Virus record (IMG/VR): IMGVR_UViG_3300007512_000217
Location: 1 to 22,823 of that record
Reading direction: 5' to 3' (one strand)
Origin: a virus
DNA length: 22,823 nt
In this document: positions 14,598 through 21,417 of the stretch, piece after piece
Layout: each line of letters starts with the position of its first letter
Position numbering within the stretch: position 1 is the first letter of the stretch
Position numbers and translations under genes: made by a program
Notes under the pieces: generated by a model
Database searches by the model: none
What the model was told of the DNA's origin: nothing
Seen by the model: the letters and a program-made list of their open reading frames with translations, nothing else

Positions 14598-15419
14598 CTA
14601 TTCTCCATTTAAATCATCAATATGGGGGATTTCTGTCTTCTCACTACTGTCCTGCTCTTTTAATTTAAATTCAATTGCTTCAAAGATGCTTTCATTATCA
14701 GTATTCTCTTGAATTATTCTGTCCACTCGATCAGCTAACTTGACAGCTAGTGATCCCCACTTCTGTGCAAGATCGGGATCTACTCGTGAGCGCTCTTTAA
14801 AGTTATAGTATGAATCTGATAACATATCTCTTAACATATTATCAAACGATTTATCAGGTGCTGCCCCTAATTTCCAAAGAAGGTAATCTTTATCTCCCTG
14901 TAAAGCAATTCTATAAAACTTTTTAATTGTACTGTCTGTTACAGAATCCACTAATTTTTTACGTTCTGCTACATTAAGACCTGCAATATCGAAAAAGTAT
15001 TTAAGAAACATTTCAATGTTATCATGAGAGTATTCAACATTATACTTACCATTAACTATTAACTCAATATCCTCGGAGGTAATTCTCGCTATAGCTAGGC
15101 TGGTAATAAGTCGAAACATAAGTGGATCATCTAAAAGTTTAAAAGCGCCTTTAATTGACTCAATATCGTCTCCGGTGTATACGTCAAATACATACCCAAA
15201 CATTTCAGATATTCCCCAGTCTTTTAGCCATTGTACTTCTACAGAAACTTTTTTATCTTTAAAGTAATCTGGTTGTTCATCAGACATTTCTTCATGGATC
15301 TTCTGGACACCAGGTAACGGAAAAGACAAATTAACTTTTTCTAAACGAGTTAAAATTTCCGCAGGCTCTAGTCTTCCTGCAACTAATGTTCTTACGTATC
15401 TTTCGTGTGGTATTTTCAT
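14598..15419 (-). CDS. Unknown helical protein
   Basis: A 273-residue acidic, helical protein starting MKIPHERYVRTLVAGRLEP. Notable segments are 'LKDWGISEMFGYVFDVYTGD', 'MFLKYFFDIAGLNVAERKKL' and an acidic C-terminus 'SSEKTEIPHIDDLNGE'. I recognise no catalytic motif, no signal peptide and no membrane segment. Its ATG overlaps the stop of the 3'-phosphoesterase gene (TAATG at 15417-15421), so the two are probably co-translated and may act together. It ends in TAG. A structural, packaging-associated or regulatory role are all possible. Confidence 0.7.
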   Translation of the reverse strand: MKIPHERYVRTLVAGRLEPAEILTRLEKVNLSFPLPGVQKIHEEMSDEQPDYFKDKKVSVEVQWLKDWGISEMFGYVFDVYTGDDIESIKGAFKLLDDPLMFRLITSLAIARITSEDIELIVNGKYNVEYSHDNIEMFLKYFFDIAGLNVAERKKLVDSVTDSTIKKFYRIALQGDKDYLLWKLGAAPDKSFDNMLRDMLSDSYYNFKERSRVDPDLAQKWGSLAVKLADRVDRIIQENTDNESIFEAIEFKLKEQDSSEKTEIPHIDDLNGE

Positions 15420-15835
15420 TAATCTATTTGGTGATAAAAATATCGTTTTCCACGTTGAGGCACAATTCTAAAATTCCTATCGTCTCCCTCAAATAAAAGT
15501 CCAGCCTTTTTATCAATTTCAATTAAATTAGCTGTGCCTTTGGAAATACAAGTGTATACATTAACGTGTCCCTTTTTACTAAATGAGCCCTCTTTAGTTA
15601 GAAATTCTTCTGGGTGGTCTTTCGACCGACGTATCGGTACAGGATAATTTCTATCTAACGGGTTCTTCTTTGATGACCAAGAATACACAGTGTCTGGAGT
15701 ACTTACTGACGCCAGTCTAATATCAAAATGTATTCCTTTATTATTTTTATGTGAGAATACAGCATACTTAAAGTGTGTCTCATCCAAGTCGAACTTTAAG
15801 TATTTGAAATTCTTACTATAAAATTTTTTCGCCAT
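15419..15835 (-). CDS. Stand-alone LigD-type 3'-phosphoesterase domain protein
   Basis: A 138-residue protein resembling the 3'-phosphoesterase module of bacterial NHEJ ligase LigD, which trims 3'-ribonucleotides and 3'-phosphates from DNA ends. Matching features are H29, then 'GIHFDIRL' with H36, D38 and R40 (LigD: 'LHYDFRL'), 'VYSWSSKKNP' (LigD: 'SWAVPKGP'), 'RSKDHPEEF' with H74 (LigD: 'DHPLEY'), and 'SKKGHVNVY' (LigD: 'GAGTVxxWD'). The interval from H36 to H74 is 38 residues, close to that in LigD (36). No ligase or polymerase domain is attached. The spacing H29-H36 is one residue longer than I remember for LigD. A role in healing DNA ends, perhaps of the viral genome, is inferred. No good Shine-Dalgarno site precedes the ATG. 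Confidence 0.75.
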   Translation of the reverse strand: MAKKFYSKNFKYLKFDLDETHFKYAVFSHKNNKGIHFDIRLASVSTPDTVYSWSSKKNPLDRNYPVPIRRSKDHPEEFLTKEGSFSKKGHVNVYTCISKGTANLIEIDKKAGLLFEGDDRNFRIVPQRGKRYFYHQID

Positions 15836-15847
15836 ATAAGTTAATGA

Positions 15848-16141
15848 TTACTTATTAAAAATGCCCTTCAAAGCGTTTTTATCTAGCGCCATTTTTGTTT
15901 CCCATCTTGCAAACTGTTCGTCAAGTTTACCTTGGAAAATATCATTGACTGTTGTTTTTAAATCGCTCCAGCTCTCTGGAGGATGTTCTTCAGCAACTTT
16001 AACAAAAAGAGTCTCAAAGTCTTTATCTGTTTCCAAAGTTACGTTTTCAGCTTCCTTAAATATTGGGGTATCTTCAAAAAATTCTCGCACTTTATTATCT
16101 CCCTCCTCATCAAAGAAATTTATAATTATTTGTTCTGACAT
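15848..16141 (-). CDS. Small acidic unknown protein
   Basis: A 97-residue acidic protein (MSEQIIINFFDEEGDNKVRE at the start), mainly helical, with a C-terminal Lys-containing helix (TKMALDKNALKGIFNK). No family is recognised. GAGG lies before the ATG at 16141, which begins three bases after the previous stop. It and the next upstream gene are both short and acidic, suggesting small accessory proteins, possibly partners of the basic Ala/Lys-rich proteins encoded upstream. Confidence 0.65.
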   Translation of the reverse strand: MSEQIIINFFDEEGDNKVREFFEDTPIFKEAENVTLETDKDFETLFVKVAEEHPPESWSDLKTTVNDIFQGKLDEQFARWETKMALDKNALKGIFNK

Positions 16142-16144
16142 AGT

Positions 16145-16372
16145 TTAGTCCTCATCCATTATACTAAAATAAAAATCTAGTACTGCGTCATCTGGCTGTT
16201 TGTCAAAGGATGCTACTAAATCATTATTGTCGTTAAAAACAGAAATAGGACTACTCTCTAGTCCTACACTGTAATCAATTGTGTACCCAAAATTAGATTC
16301 TAGGTAATCTTTAATATGCTCTGCTATAATATATTGGCTACTTGAACCATTAGTTTCAATTGTGAAATACAT
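16145..16372 (-). CDS. Small acidic unknown protein
   Basis: A 75-residue protein that starts MYFTIETNGSSSQYIIAEHI and ends FYFSIMDED. The pattern of alternating strands and a helix (HIKDYLESNFGYTIDYSVG; SPISVFNDNNDLVASFD) suggests a compact alpha/beta fold. No family is recognised. The ATG overlaps the TAA of the preceding gene (TAATG), so translation is probably coupled. Confidence 0.65.
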   Translation of the reverse strand: MYFTIETNGSSSQYIIAEHIKDYLESNFGYTIDYSVGLESSPISVFNDNNDLVASFDKQPDDAVLDFYFSIMDED

Positions 16373-17511
16373 TAGTCGTATATTTTTTTGGTTCCATAAG
16401 CTCCAACACCTAGTGTAGCTGCTCCTGTAAGTCCTGCATTATTTACCATCGCTTTACCTACATTGCCTCTATGTAATTTACCTGCTGTTCCAGCAGCATT
16501 TGATCTTACTCCTCCTTTAACTGCTTTCCCTACAGCTTTTCCGATTCCTTTTATGACCTTAACAGCATGAGTAAGAATAGCTGCATCTTTTTCAAAATAA
16601 GGTCTGAAACTAAACTTGCCTAGTTTTGGGATCGGTTGTTGTTCTTTTTTAGGTTTAGGCGTTTGATCGACTGTCTTTAAAGTTGTTGACGTTGTGGCTT
16701 TAACCTGCTTATCAGATTTACCTTTACCAGCTACATTAACATTTGCTGATTTGATTATAAGTCCTTTATTATCTCTTCCAAATCCAGACATAGCGTTGGC
16801 TCCTAAAACTGCTCCTCCTGCAATAGCTGCTCCTCCTGCTAATTGCTTAGCTCCCGTAGCCGCTCCTTGGCCTAGAAGAGTTTCGCCTAGCCGACCAGTG
16901 GTTCCCAGCCCTGCTTTCCTGGCTGCCTCCACTTTTTCTGCAGCTTCTTTAGCTTTCCTGGCTGCCTCCACTTTTTCTGCAGCTTCTTTAGCTTTTCTAG
17001 CTTTTTCAGCTTCTTTAGCTTTTCTAGCTTCTTCAGCCTTCCTCCCCCTAGTGTTTGCGTCTCTTACCTTACGCTGGTTCCTTAAAACTCGTGCTTCACT
17101 ATTACGCTTTGCTTGGTGGGCTACCTGCTTAACTTTCTTGCCTGTAGCTTGAGCTGCTCCGCCTATAGCTTTGCCTGTAGCTTTGCCTGTAGCTTGAGCT
17201 GCTCCGCCTATAGCTTTGCCTGCGTTTGTAATATTACTTATTAATTCTTGTTTAGCTGCTCCAAACTGTCTGCCCGCGTCGGAAAAATGTCGAGTGGTTC
17301 TTTGGCCTTGGCCAATTAAACCTCCGTCGAGACTGTGGCCTTTACCACGTATTCTAGATAGCTTTCCCTTAGCAGCGCTGCCAGCACCTTTAGCAGTTGC
17401 CTTCAATCCTTTAAGTAATTTACCTAAACCCATGAAGGCTTCTTTGTATAGTCCAGAAGCCTCTAATTGCTCTATTTCATTTAAAAATGTTTGTCTAACT
17501 AGTGGGTGCAT
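16372..17511 (-). CDS. Basic Ala/Lys-rich repeat protein, possible internal virion or ejected protein
   Basis: A 379-residue, strongly basic protein rich in Ala, Lys and Gly, without Trp. The N-terminus MHPLVRQTFLNEIEQLEASG followed by 'LYKEAFMGLGKLLKGLK' belongs to the 'F-x-x-E-(I/L)-x-x-x-x-A' type starts of this region. Residues 95-125 contain repeats 'ATGKAIGGAAQ', residues about 165-210 an 'RKAKEAAEKVEAA' coiled-coil repeat. Two Gly/Ala hydrophobic stretches occur (LAGGAAIAGGAVLGANAMSG at about 223-242, and LTGAATLGVGAYGTKKIYD at the C-terminus). Such basic, low-complexity, weakly hydrophobic proteins are found among phage internal head and ejection proteins; this is analogy only. AGGAG overlaps the upstream stop, seven bases before the ATG. 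Confidence 0.7.
   Translation of the reverse strand: MHPLVRQTFLNEIEQLEASGLYKEAFMGLGKLLKGLKATAKGAGSAAKGKLSRIRGKGHSLDGGLIGQGQRTTRHFSDAGRQFGAAKQELISNITNAGKAIGGAAQATGKATGKAIGGAAQATGKKVKQVAHQAKRNSEARVLRNQRKVRDANTRGRKAEEARKAKEAEKARKAKEAAEKVEAARKAKEAAEKVEAARKAGLGTTGRLGETLLGQGAATGAKQLAGGAAIAGGAVLGANAMSGFGRDNKGLIIKSANVNVAGKGKSDKQVKATTSTTLKTVDQTPKPKKEQQPIPKLGKFSFRPYFEKDAAILTHAVKVIKGIGKAVGKAVKGGVRSNAAGTAGKLHRGNVGKAMVNNAGLTGAATLGVGAYGTKKIYD
16913..16990 (-). repeat. 39-bp tandem repeat, two perfect copies
   Basis: Copies at 16913-16951 and 16952-16990 are identical and encode 13 residues each (KEAAEKVEAARKA). A degenerate continuation of 'KARKAKEAEKARKAKE' type follows to about 17040. Confidence 0.88.
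17141..17223 (-). repeat. 45-bp tandem repeat, nearly two copies
   Basis: The segment starting at 17141 (cctgtagcttgagctgctcc) recurs at 17186 with period 45 and encodes ATGKAIGGAAQ units in the Ala/Lys-rich protein. Confidence 0.85.
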
Positions 17512-17520
17512 GTCGTTCTC

Positions 17521-18480
17521 CTACTTCTTGGTTTCTTTCTTTTCAGGTAACGCTTCCTTCATTTTAATTTCAATAGGCTTATATTTTCCAGTTACAGAAT
17601 GTATTAGGCTATCCATAGGACTTACTGCAGTAATTGTATCTTGTTTTGCATTTACCATTTTAAGAGGGTATTTCTTCAAGTGTGTGAATCCTTGATTAGC
17701 GTAGTGTAAACTATCGGAAGGTTCTACCTGAGCTACCGGTCCTTCAGGAGATTGCATAACAATTTTCTCTCCGAGCTTAACTCGTTCAGTGGGGCGCTGT
17801 GTTGAACTAATCATATATTTCCCTGCTACATAGCTAGGTATACCTACCATTGCCATTCCTGCTGCAGTCGCTGCAGTATCAGATCCACCTGTTCCTACTA
17901 CACCTCTACCTAAATGGGAAAACATGTTTTTAGCTTTTCTCTTTTTCTCGAGCTCTTTAAGCTTTAGTTTTTCTTCTTTAAGTTTAGCTACCTCTACTCT
18001 ATTTTTACGGCCGTATCCGGCTCGGATATTAGCTTCCGTTCTAGCACGTTCCTGTCTAGCTATTGTAGGTGAATACTGCTCTTTAACCTGTTTCTTCTTT
18101 TTAAACCAGCCTATACGTTCAGCTTTTTCTGTACGTAATTGTTTAGCCGCTATTTCGTCTATCTTAGCAACATCAATTTTTTTAGCTGTCTCTACAGCCT
18201 GTGTAGCCTTTCTACCATGACTTTCTGCTTTACCTAAAGAGTTCATAGAACCAGTCTGCCACCATTTAAGACGGGCTAAAGCATTATGAGTTCCTTGTGC
18301 AGCCCTATGGAACTTTTCTTGGGCCTTTAACGCTGGGTGACGTAAAAAATTAAAGAACTTAGCTGTCAGTCCAGCCTCTTTCAAAAACTCAAAGGCTTCT
18401 GTATGTGTGTCTGCATTTGCAATCTTTACTAGCTCATCTGCAAACGCCGCATTAAAAATATTATTTTCTGTGATATGCAT
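17521..18480 (-). CDS. Basic unknown protein with 'ADELVKIA' N-terminus, first gene after promoter
   Basis: A 319-residue basic protein. The N-terminus (MHITENNIFNAAFADELVKI) carries the clearest form of the 'FxxELxKIA' motif, followed by 'EAFEFLKEAGLTAKF'. The centre (about 60-185) is a Lys/Arg/Glu coiled coil (VAKLKEEKLKLKELEKKRKA). A hydrophobic segment lies at about 200-222 (TAATAAGMAMVGIPSYVAGK), and the C-terminus is Lys/Pro/Glu-rich, ending EALPEKKETKK. It resembles the following gene in design (N-terminal motif, basic coiled coil, Gly/Ala segment), and both may be internal virion proteins. GGAG lies eight bases before the ATG at 18480, on a leader of about 27 bases from the promoter at 18514-18542. 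It ends in TAG. Confidence 0.7.
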   Translation of the reverse strand: MHITENNIFNAAFADELVKIANADTHTEAFEFLKEAGLTAKFFNFLRHPALKAQEKFHRAAQGTHNALARLKWWQTGSMNSLGKAESHGRKATQAVETAKKIDVAKIDEIAAKQLRTEKAERIGWFKKKKQVKEQYSPTIARQERARTEANIRAGYGRKNRVEVAKLKEEKLKLKELEKKRKAKNMFSHLGRGVVGTGGSDTAATAAGMAMVGIPSYVAGKYMISSTQRPTERVKLGEKIVMQSPEGPVAQVEPSDSLHYANQGFTHLKKYPLKMVNAKQDTITAVSPMDSLIHSVTGKYKPIEIKMKEALPEKKETKK

Positions 18481-18513
18481 ATTATAACTCCAGTTTACGT
18501 AGTATATATTTAG

Positions 18514-18542
18514 AATATATCTTTTTTTAGCTTATTTGTCAA
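18514..18542 (-). promoter_or_regulatory. Consensus sigma-70-type promoter upstream of long late operon
   Basis: On the minus strand, TTGACA (18542-18537), a 17-base spacer with an A-tract, then TATATT (18519-18514). The -35 box lies two bases past the PhoH stop codon. Unlike the other two promoters, it leaves a leader of about 27 bases with a GGAG ribosome site. Its operon would run through bS21 and the terminase. Confidence 0.87.
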
Positions 18543-18544
18543 GC

Positions 18545-19267
18545 CTAATCTTCCTCATACGATTCGAGTATCTTTGTGACTAAAGAATGTCGAACTATAT
18601 CTTCTCTTGTGAACTTAACTACCCTTATTCTATCGTCTTTATCTTCAAGTCGGTGGACCGCATCAGTAAGTCCGCTAACCTTATCGGTAGTGTCCTGTTG
18701 TCTCTCGTCTCCTGCTACAATTATGTGCGAATTTTTTCCTAGCCTGGATAAAAATAATTTAACCTGTGTGGGGCTAGTGTTTTGTGCCTCGTCTAGAATT
18801 GCGACGCAATTTTCAAGCGTTATACCTCTCATGTACGCTAGAGGTAATACTTCAATAGTCTTATCCTTTACCATAATATCGGCGACTGTTTTGGTAGCGA
18901 TCTTTTGTATATTCATATAAAATGAAAACATAAATGGATCAGTCTTCTCTTCTACAGTCCCAGGTAAAAATCCAAGCTTTTCTCCCGCTTCAACGATAGG
19001 TTTAGTTAGATATATCTTTTTTATCTTCCTATCCTTATCTTTTAAGACCATTAGTGCTGCTAACGCAGCAATATACGTCTTACCAGTCCCAGCGGGACCA
19101 GTTGCAAAAGTTAAAGGGTTTTTAACTATCGAGTTATATAACTCTTCTTGCCGCCAAGTTCAAAAATCTGGGGTAATCCTAACATTTCTTAAGTTATTAA
19201 TACCCGCTGAGTTTCTCCCCTTTTTTGCATGTAAATCTTTTACGTTTCTTTTCTTCTTTTTGCTCAT
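18545..19267 (-). CDS. phoH: PhoH-family ATPase (one TGA=Trp codon)
   Basis: A 240-residue protein starting at ATG 19267 (MSKKKKRNVKDLHAKKGRNS), with AAGGA about ten bases upstream. Walker A is at 57-64 (GPAGTGKT), then 'IYLTKPIVEAGEKLGFLPGT', 'EVLPLAYMRGITLENCVAIL', Walker B with 'DEAQN', and 'GDERQQD', all classical PhoH features. The C-terminus 'VRHSLVTKILESYEED' also fits. TGA at 19160-19162 is Trp36 (ITPDFWTWRQEEL); with standard code the only open stretch starts after the Walker A motif, which would make a dead protein. PhoH is frequent in phages; the true function (RNA-related ATPase or helicase) remains debated. Ends in TAG, directly before a promoter. Confidence 0.93.
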
Positions 19268-19283
19268 GTATAAATAATCCTTG

Positions 19284-19320
19284 GTTAGTTAATATGTAAG
19301 GTGAACCTAAATTAACTAAC
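19284..19320 (-). promoter_or_regulatory. Inverted repeat in the phoH leader
   Basis: GTTAGTTAAT (19320-19311) and ATTAACTAAC (19293-19284) on the minus strand form a perfect 10-bp stem around a 17-base loop that itself contains AGGTTCACCT. The stem ends about four bases before the AAGGA ribosome site of phoH. There is no T-tract, so it is not a usual terminator. It could be a binding site for a dimeric protein or an mRNA structure. Confidence 0.6.
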
Positions 19321-19323
19321 GGA

Positions 19324-20136
19324 CTATTCAATCTTTTCTATCCACTTGTCTAATATTTCGTTTCCTGAGCTATGTTTTGACCAGTCGCCTCCATCCCAGC
19401 CAGTCTGTATCTCTACAGATTCGTCGGTCGAAGGAGACAATAGTTTATTTGAAGCGTACCCACCTACTAAAGCTGTAGGTCCATACTTAGCTGCCATGTA
19501 TAAGGCTTTATCTTTTTTGGTAATATTTTTAGGGAAAGGAAGTTCCGCATTAACATCGCCTTTTGTATAAAGTCTATTATGAATATTTTTACTTTGTTTT
19601 GTCTGTTTAGACACCATATCAGCTACACTGGACTCTGGCATCCAATCACTCTTAGCCATGTGTTTGTTGAGGTAGTCATTTACGCGGTACTTTGTTACAG
19701 GCTTAGAAACAATTTTGTTAACGCCTGTTCCACTCATAATACCAGCTTCTATTGGTCCCATTCGTGTTTTACCTATTGTAACGACATCATCCACAGGAGT
19801 TACAGCTTTTTTACCTTTTAACTTGTCCAATGCTTTAGATAAAAACTTTCCAAAGGCATGCTCAGCTTTTCCCATAGTACTGATACTTTTCGCAGCTTGT
19901 AAAGGAATAGCTGCAGCAAGTTTTTGTCCTTGTGAGTTTCCTTCGGGTGGAGCAGAGTCCTTATGCTCTGGCAGCCCTTTATGCTTAGTACCTGCAAATT
20001 CTCGTATCTGCTCTTCAGTCATAGAGTCAGCTGCATCCTTAACACTTTGTGATACACGATCTCTAGCAATCTCACCTGTCTTAAGTGCTAAAACAAGTCC
20101 CATAAATTTTTGTTGTGCTTTACTTTCTGCTGGCAT
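19324..20136 (-). CDS. DUF3008-like protein with long C-terminal extension
   Basis: A 270-residue protein. The first 57 residues match the small DUF3008-type family: 'MPAESKAQQKFMGLVLALKT', 'VSQSVKDAADSMTEEQIREF', and 'AGTKHKGLPEH'. Family members are normally only about 60-70 residues long; here 200 more residues follow, Lys-rich and helical, with a hydrophobic stretch near 225-240 (YGPTALVGGYASNKLL) and the C-terminus 'SGNEILDKWIEKIE'. The function of the family is not known. GGAG lies before the ATG at 20136, two bases past the upstream stop. It ends in TAG and is followed by the phoH leader hairpin. Confidence 0.75.
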   Translation of the reverse strand: MPAESKAQQKFMGLVLALKTGEIARDRVSQSVKDAADSMTEEQIREFAGTKHKGLPEHKDSAPPEGNSQGQKLAAAIPLQAAKSISTMGKAEHAFGKFLSKALDKLKGKKAVTPVDDVVTIGKTRMGPIEAGIMSGTGVNKIVSKPVTKYRVNDYLNKHMAKSDWMPESSVADMVSKQTKQSKNIHNRLYTKGDVNAELPFPKNITKKDKALYMAAKYGPTALVGGYASNKLLSPSTDESVEIQTGWDGGDWSKHSSGNEILDKWIEKIE

Positions 20137-20138
20137 AA

Positions 20139-20399
20139 TTACTCTCCTGTCTTATAATTGGGGGCAAGTACTTTCTTACCACTATTCATAAATTGTGTGG
20201 TAGTCTGATTTTTAGGTATGTTTACTCCTACAGACTTACCTGATGCAATTCGTTTTTGAGAAGGGGACCCATACATCTTCCAAGCCGTTCGTTTCACAAA
20301 ACCTAGGTTCTTAGAATTATAGCTAGTTCCTTCTGGAACTTTAGGAGGAGCTCCTAAATCAAGTCCAATTTTTTCAAAGCCTAAATCTTTTAAAGTCAT
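20139..20399 (-). CDS. Small basic protein with 'LGFxKI' N-terminus
   Basis: An 86-residue basic protein starting MTLKDLGFEKIGLDLG; a second 'NLGFVKRTAW' occurs at about 31-40, so the motif is present twice. The remainder is Lys/Ser/Thr/Asn-rich with no predicted hydrophobic core, consistent with a flexible or nucleic-acid-associated protein. No family is recognised. The ATG follows the upstream TAA by one base (TAATATG). Confidence 0.62.
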   Translation of the reverse strand: MTLKDLGFEKIGLDLGAPPKVPEGTSYNSKNLGFVKRTAWKMYGSPSQKRIASGKSVGVNIPKNQTTTQFMNSGKKVLAPNYKTGE

Positions 20400-20400
20400 A

Positions 20401-20820
20401 TTACTTACCCTTCTTCTTAGTTAGCCTTTTCTCTGCTTCCACCAATGCTTGTGGATATATCTTTCCACTACTAACAAATTTAGTTGAGTCTGAAGAATGC
20501 ATTTTATATAATTCTTCAGTAGGCATAGTTATTTTGTTGAGTGTCTTAACACTAAGTTCTCGTAAAGTGTCATCCTTTACTTCAGTTCCAAACACGCCCG
20601 CTATGAGCGGTGCATGCTTCTCTTTTAATTGTTCCACTGCTACACTTTTTAACTTAGACCCTACAAAAGGTACATCTTGTACAGCCTGTATCTTCTTAGC
20701 TCCTGCTACAGTTTTAGGATGCTTAGATCCAACTAAAGCCAGTTTATTAGAAACCACGTCCACTAATGTGGGTGTTTCCTCTGCTATTTTTGTGAAACCT
20801 AGTTTTTTAAATATAATCAT
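20401..20820 (-). CDS. Small protein with 'KKLGFTKIAEE' N-terminus
   Basis: A 139-residue protein starting MIIFKKLGFTKIAEETPTLV, one of the best examples of the shared N-terminal motif. The body is helical and Lys/Val-rich ('AVQDVPFVGSKLKSVAVEQL', 'KTLNKITMPTEELYKMH') and ends KRLTKKKGK. No family is recognised. It begins two bases after the stop of the preceding gene (TAATTATG) and is not preceded by a good Shine-Dalgarno site. Confidence 0.65.
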   Translation of the reverse strand: MIIFKKLGFTKIAEETPTLVDVVSNKLALVGSKHPKTVAGAKKIQAVQDVPFVGSKLKSVAVEQLKEKHAPLIAGVFGTEVKDDTLRELSVKTLNKITMPTEELYKMHSSDSTKFVSSGKIYPQALVEAEKRLTKKKGK

Positions 20821-20822
20821 AA

Positions 20823-21329
20823 TTAAAATCTCATTTTAAGTGATAGTCGCCCCCAATCGCCTTTCCCTTTTGGAAAGTTGTATTGAAATGACGTCCTATT
20901 ATAGTTGCCTTTGCCTTTTTTGTGGTAGGAAATTTTCCGACTTGTTACAGCTTCGATAGCTTGTCTAAGTTTAGGGTTGTTTCGCGCTGCAAAATAAGCT
21001 GTTGGTGCAGCTACTGCTGTAGCTAGTGCTCCTTTAGGATTTTCCTTAACAATATTAGTGACTTCTTTTACCCTATCTTTAAAATAATTTTTCACGTCTC
21101 CGTGAGTCTTTTTATATTTACTCACATCTTTAAAAACAGCCTCCACTGGCTTTTCCCATACAGGAGGGTTATCTTTTTTAGTCATCAAAGATTTATTGAT
21201 GTTTAACATCGAAGACCTCGCTACTTCTGGTATTTTTACAGGGCCAGGTTTAAGCGCCATAGAAGATGACGAAGACATCATAGTCTCCTCACCTTTTGCT
21301 AATTTTATAAATCCTAGTTCTCTAAACAT
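20823..21329 (-). CDS. Basic protein with 'ELGFIKLA' N-terminus and Ala-rich hydrophobic segment
   Basis: A 168-residue basic protein starting MFRELGFIKLAKGEE. A Ser-rich stretch follows ('TMMSSSSSMALKPG'), then helices, and an Ala-rich segment at about 113-131 (KGALATAVAAPTAYFAARNN). The C-terminus is aromatic and basic ('KGNYNRTSFQYNFPKGKGDW'), ending in LSLKMRF, a hydrophobic/aromatic C-terminal end. No family is recognised. The 88 bases upstream of its ATG hold no convincing promoter or larger gene. Confidence 0.65.
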   Translation of the reverse strand: MFRELGFIKLAKGEETMMSSSSSMALKPGPVKIPEVARSSMLNINKSLMTKKDNPPVWEKPVEAVFKDVSKYKKTHGDVKNYFKDRVKEVTNIVKENPKGALATAVAAPTAYFAARNNPKLRQAIEAVTSRKISYHKKGKGNYNRTSFQYNFPKGKGDWGRLSLKMRF

Positions 21330-21417
21330 TATCTATAAAGATCCATATTGTCTACTGTAATTCACCTAGTAATTCTATCTTCAGTCCACCAGACATATTA
21401 ATAAAGTTAATAATTTA

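Noticed and set aside
14598-15419. The 273-residue protein as a portal or small terminase subunit
   Set aside because: It is too short for a portal and shows no DNA-binding helix-turn-helix or other small-terminase feature; only its position near the terminase suggested it.
21352-21396. A 14-codon minus-strand frame (MSGGLKIELLGELQ) in the gap before the 20823-21329 gene
   Set aside because: It is too short to judge, has no Shine-Dalgarno site and could arise by chance; no evidence for a peptide.
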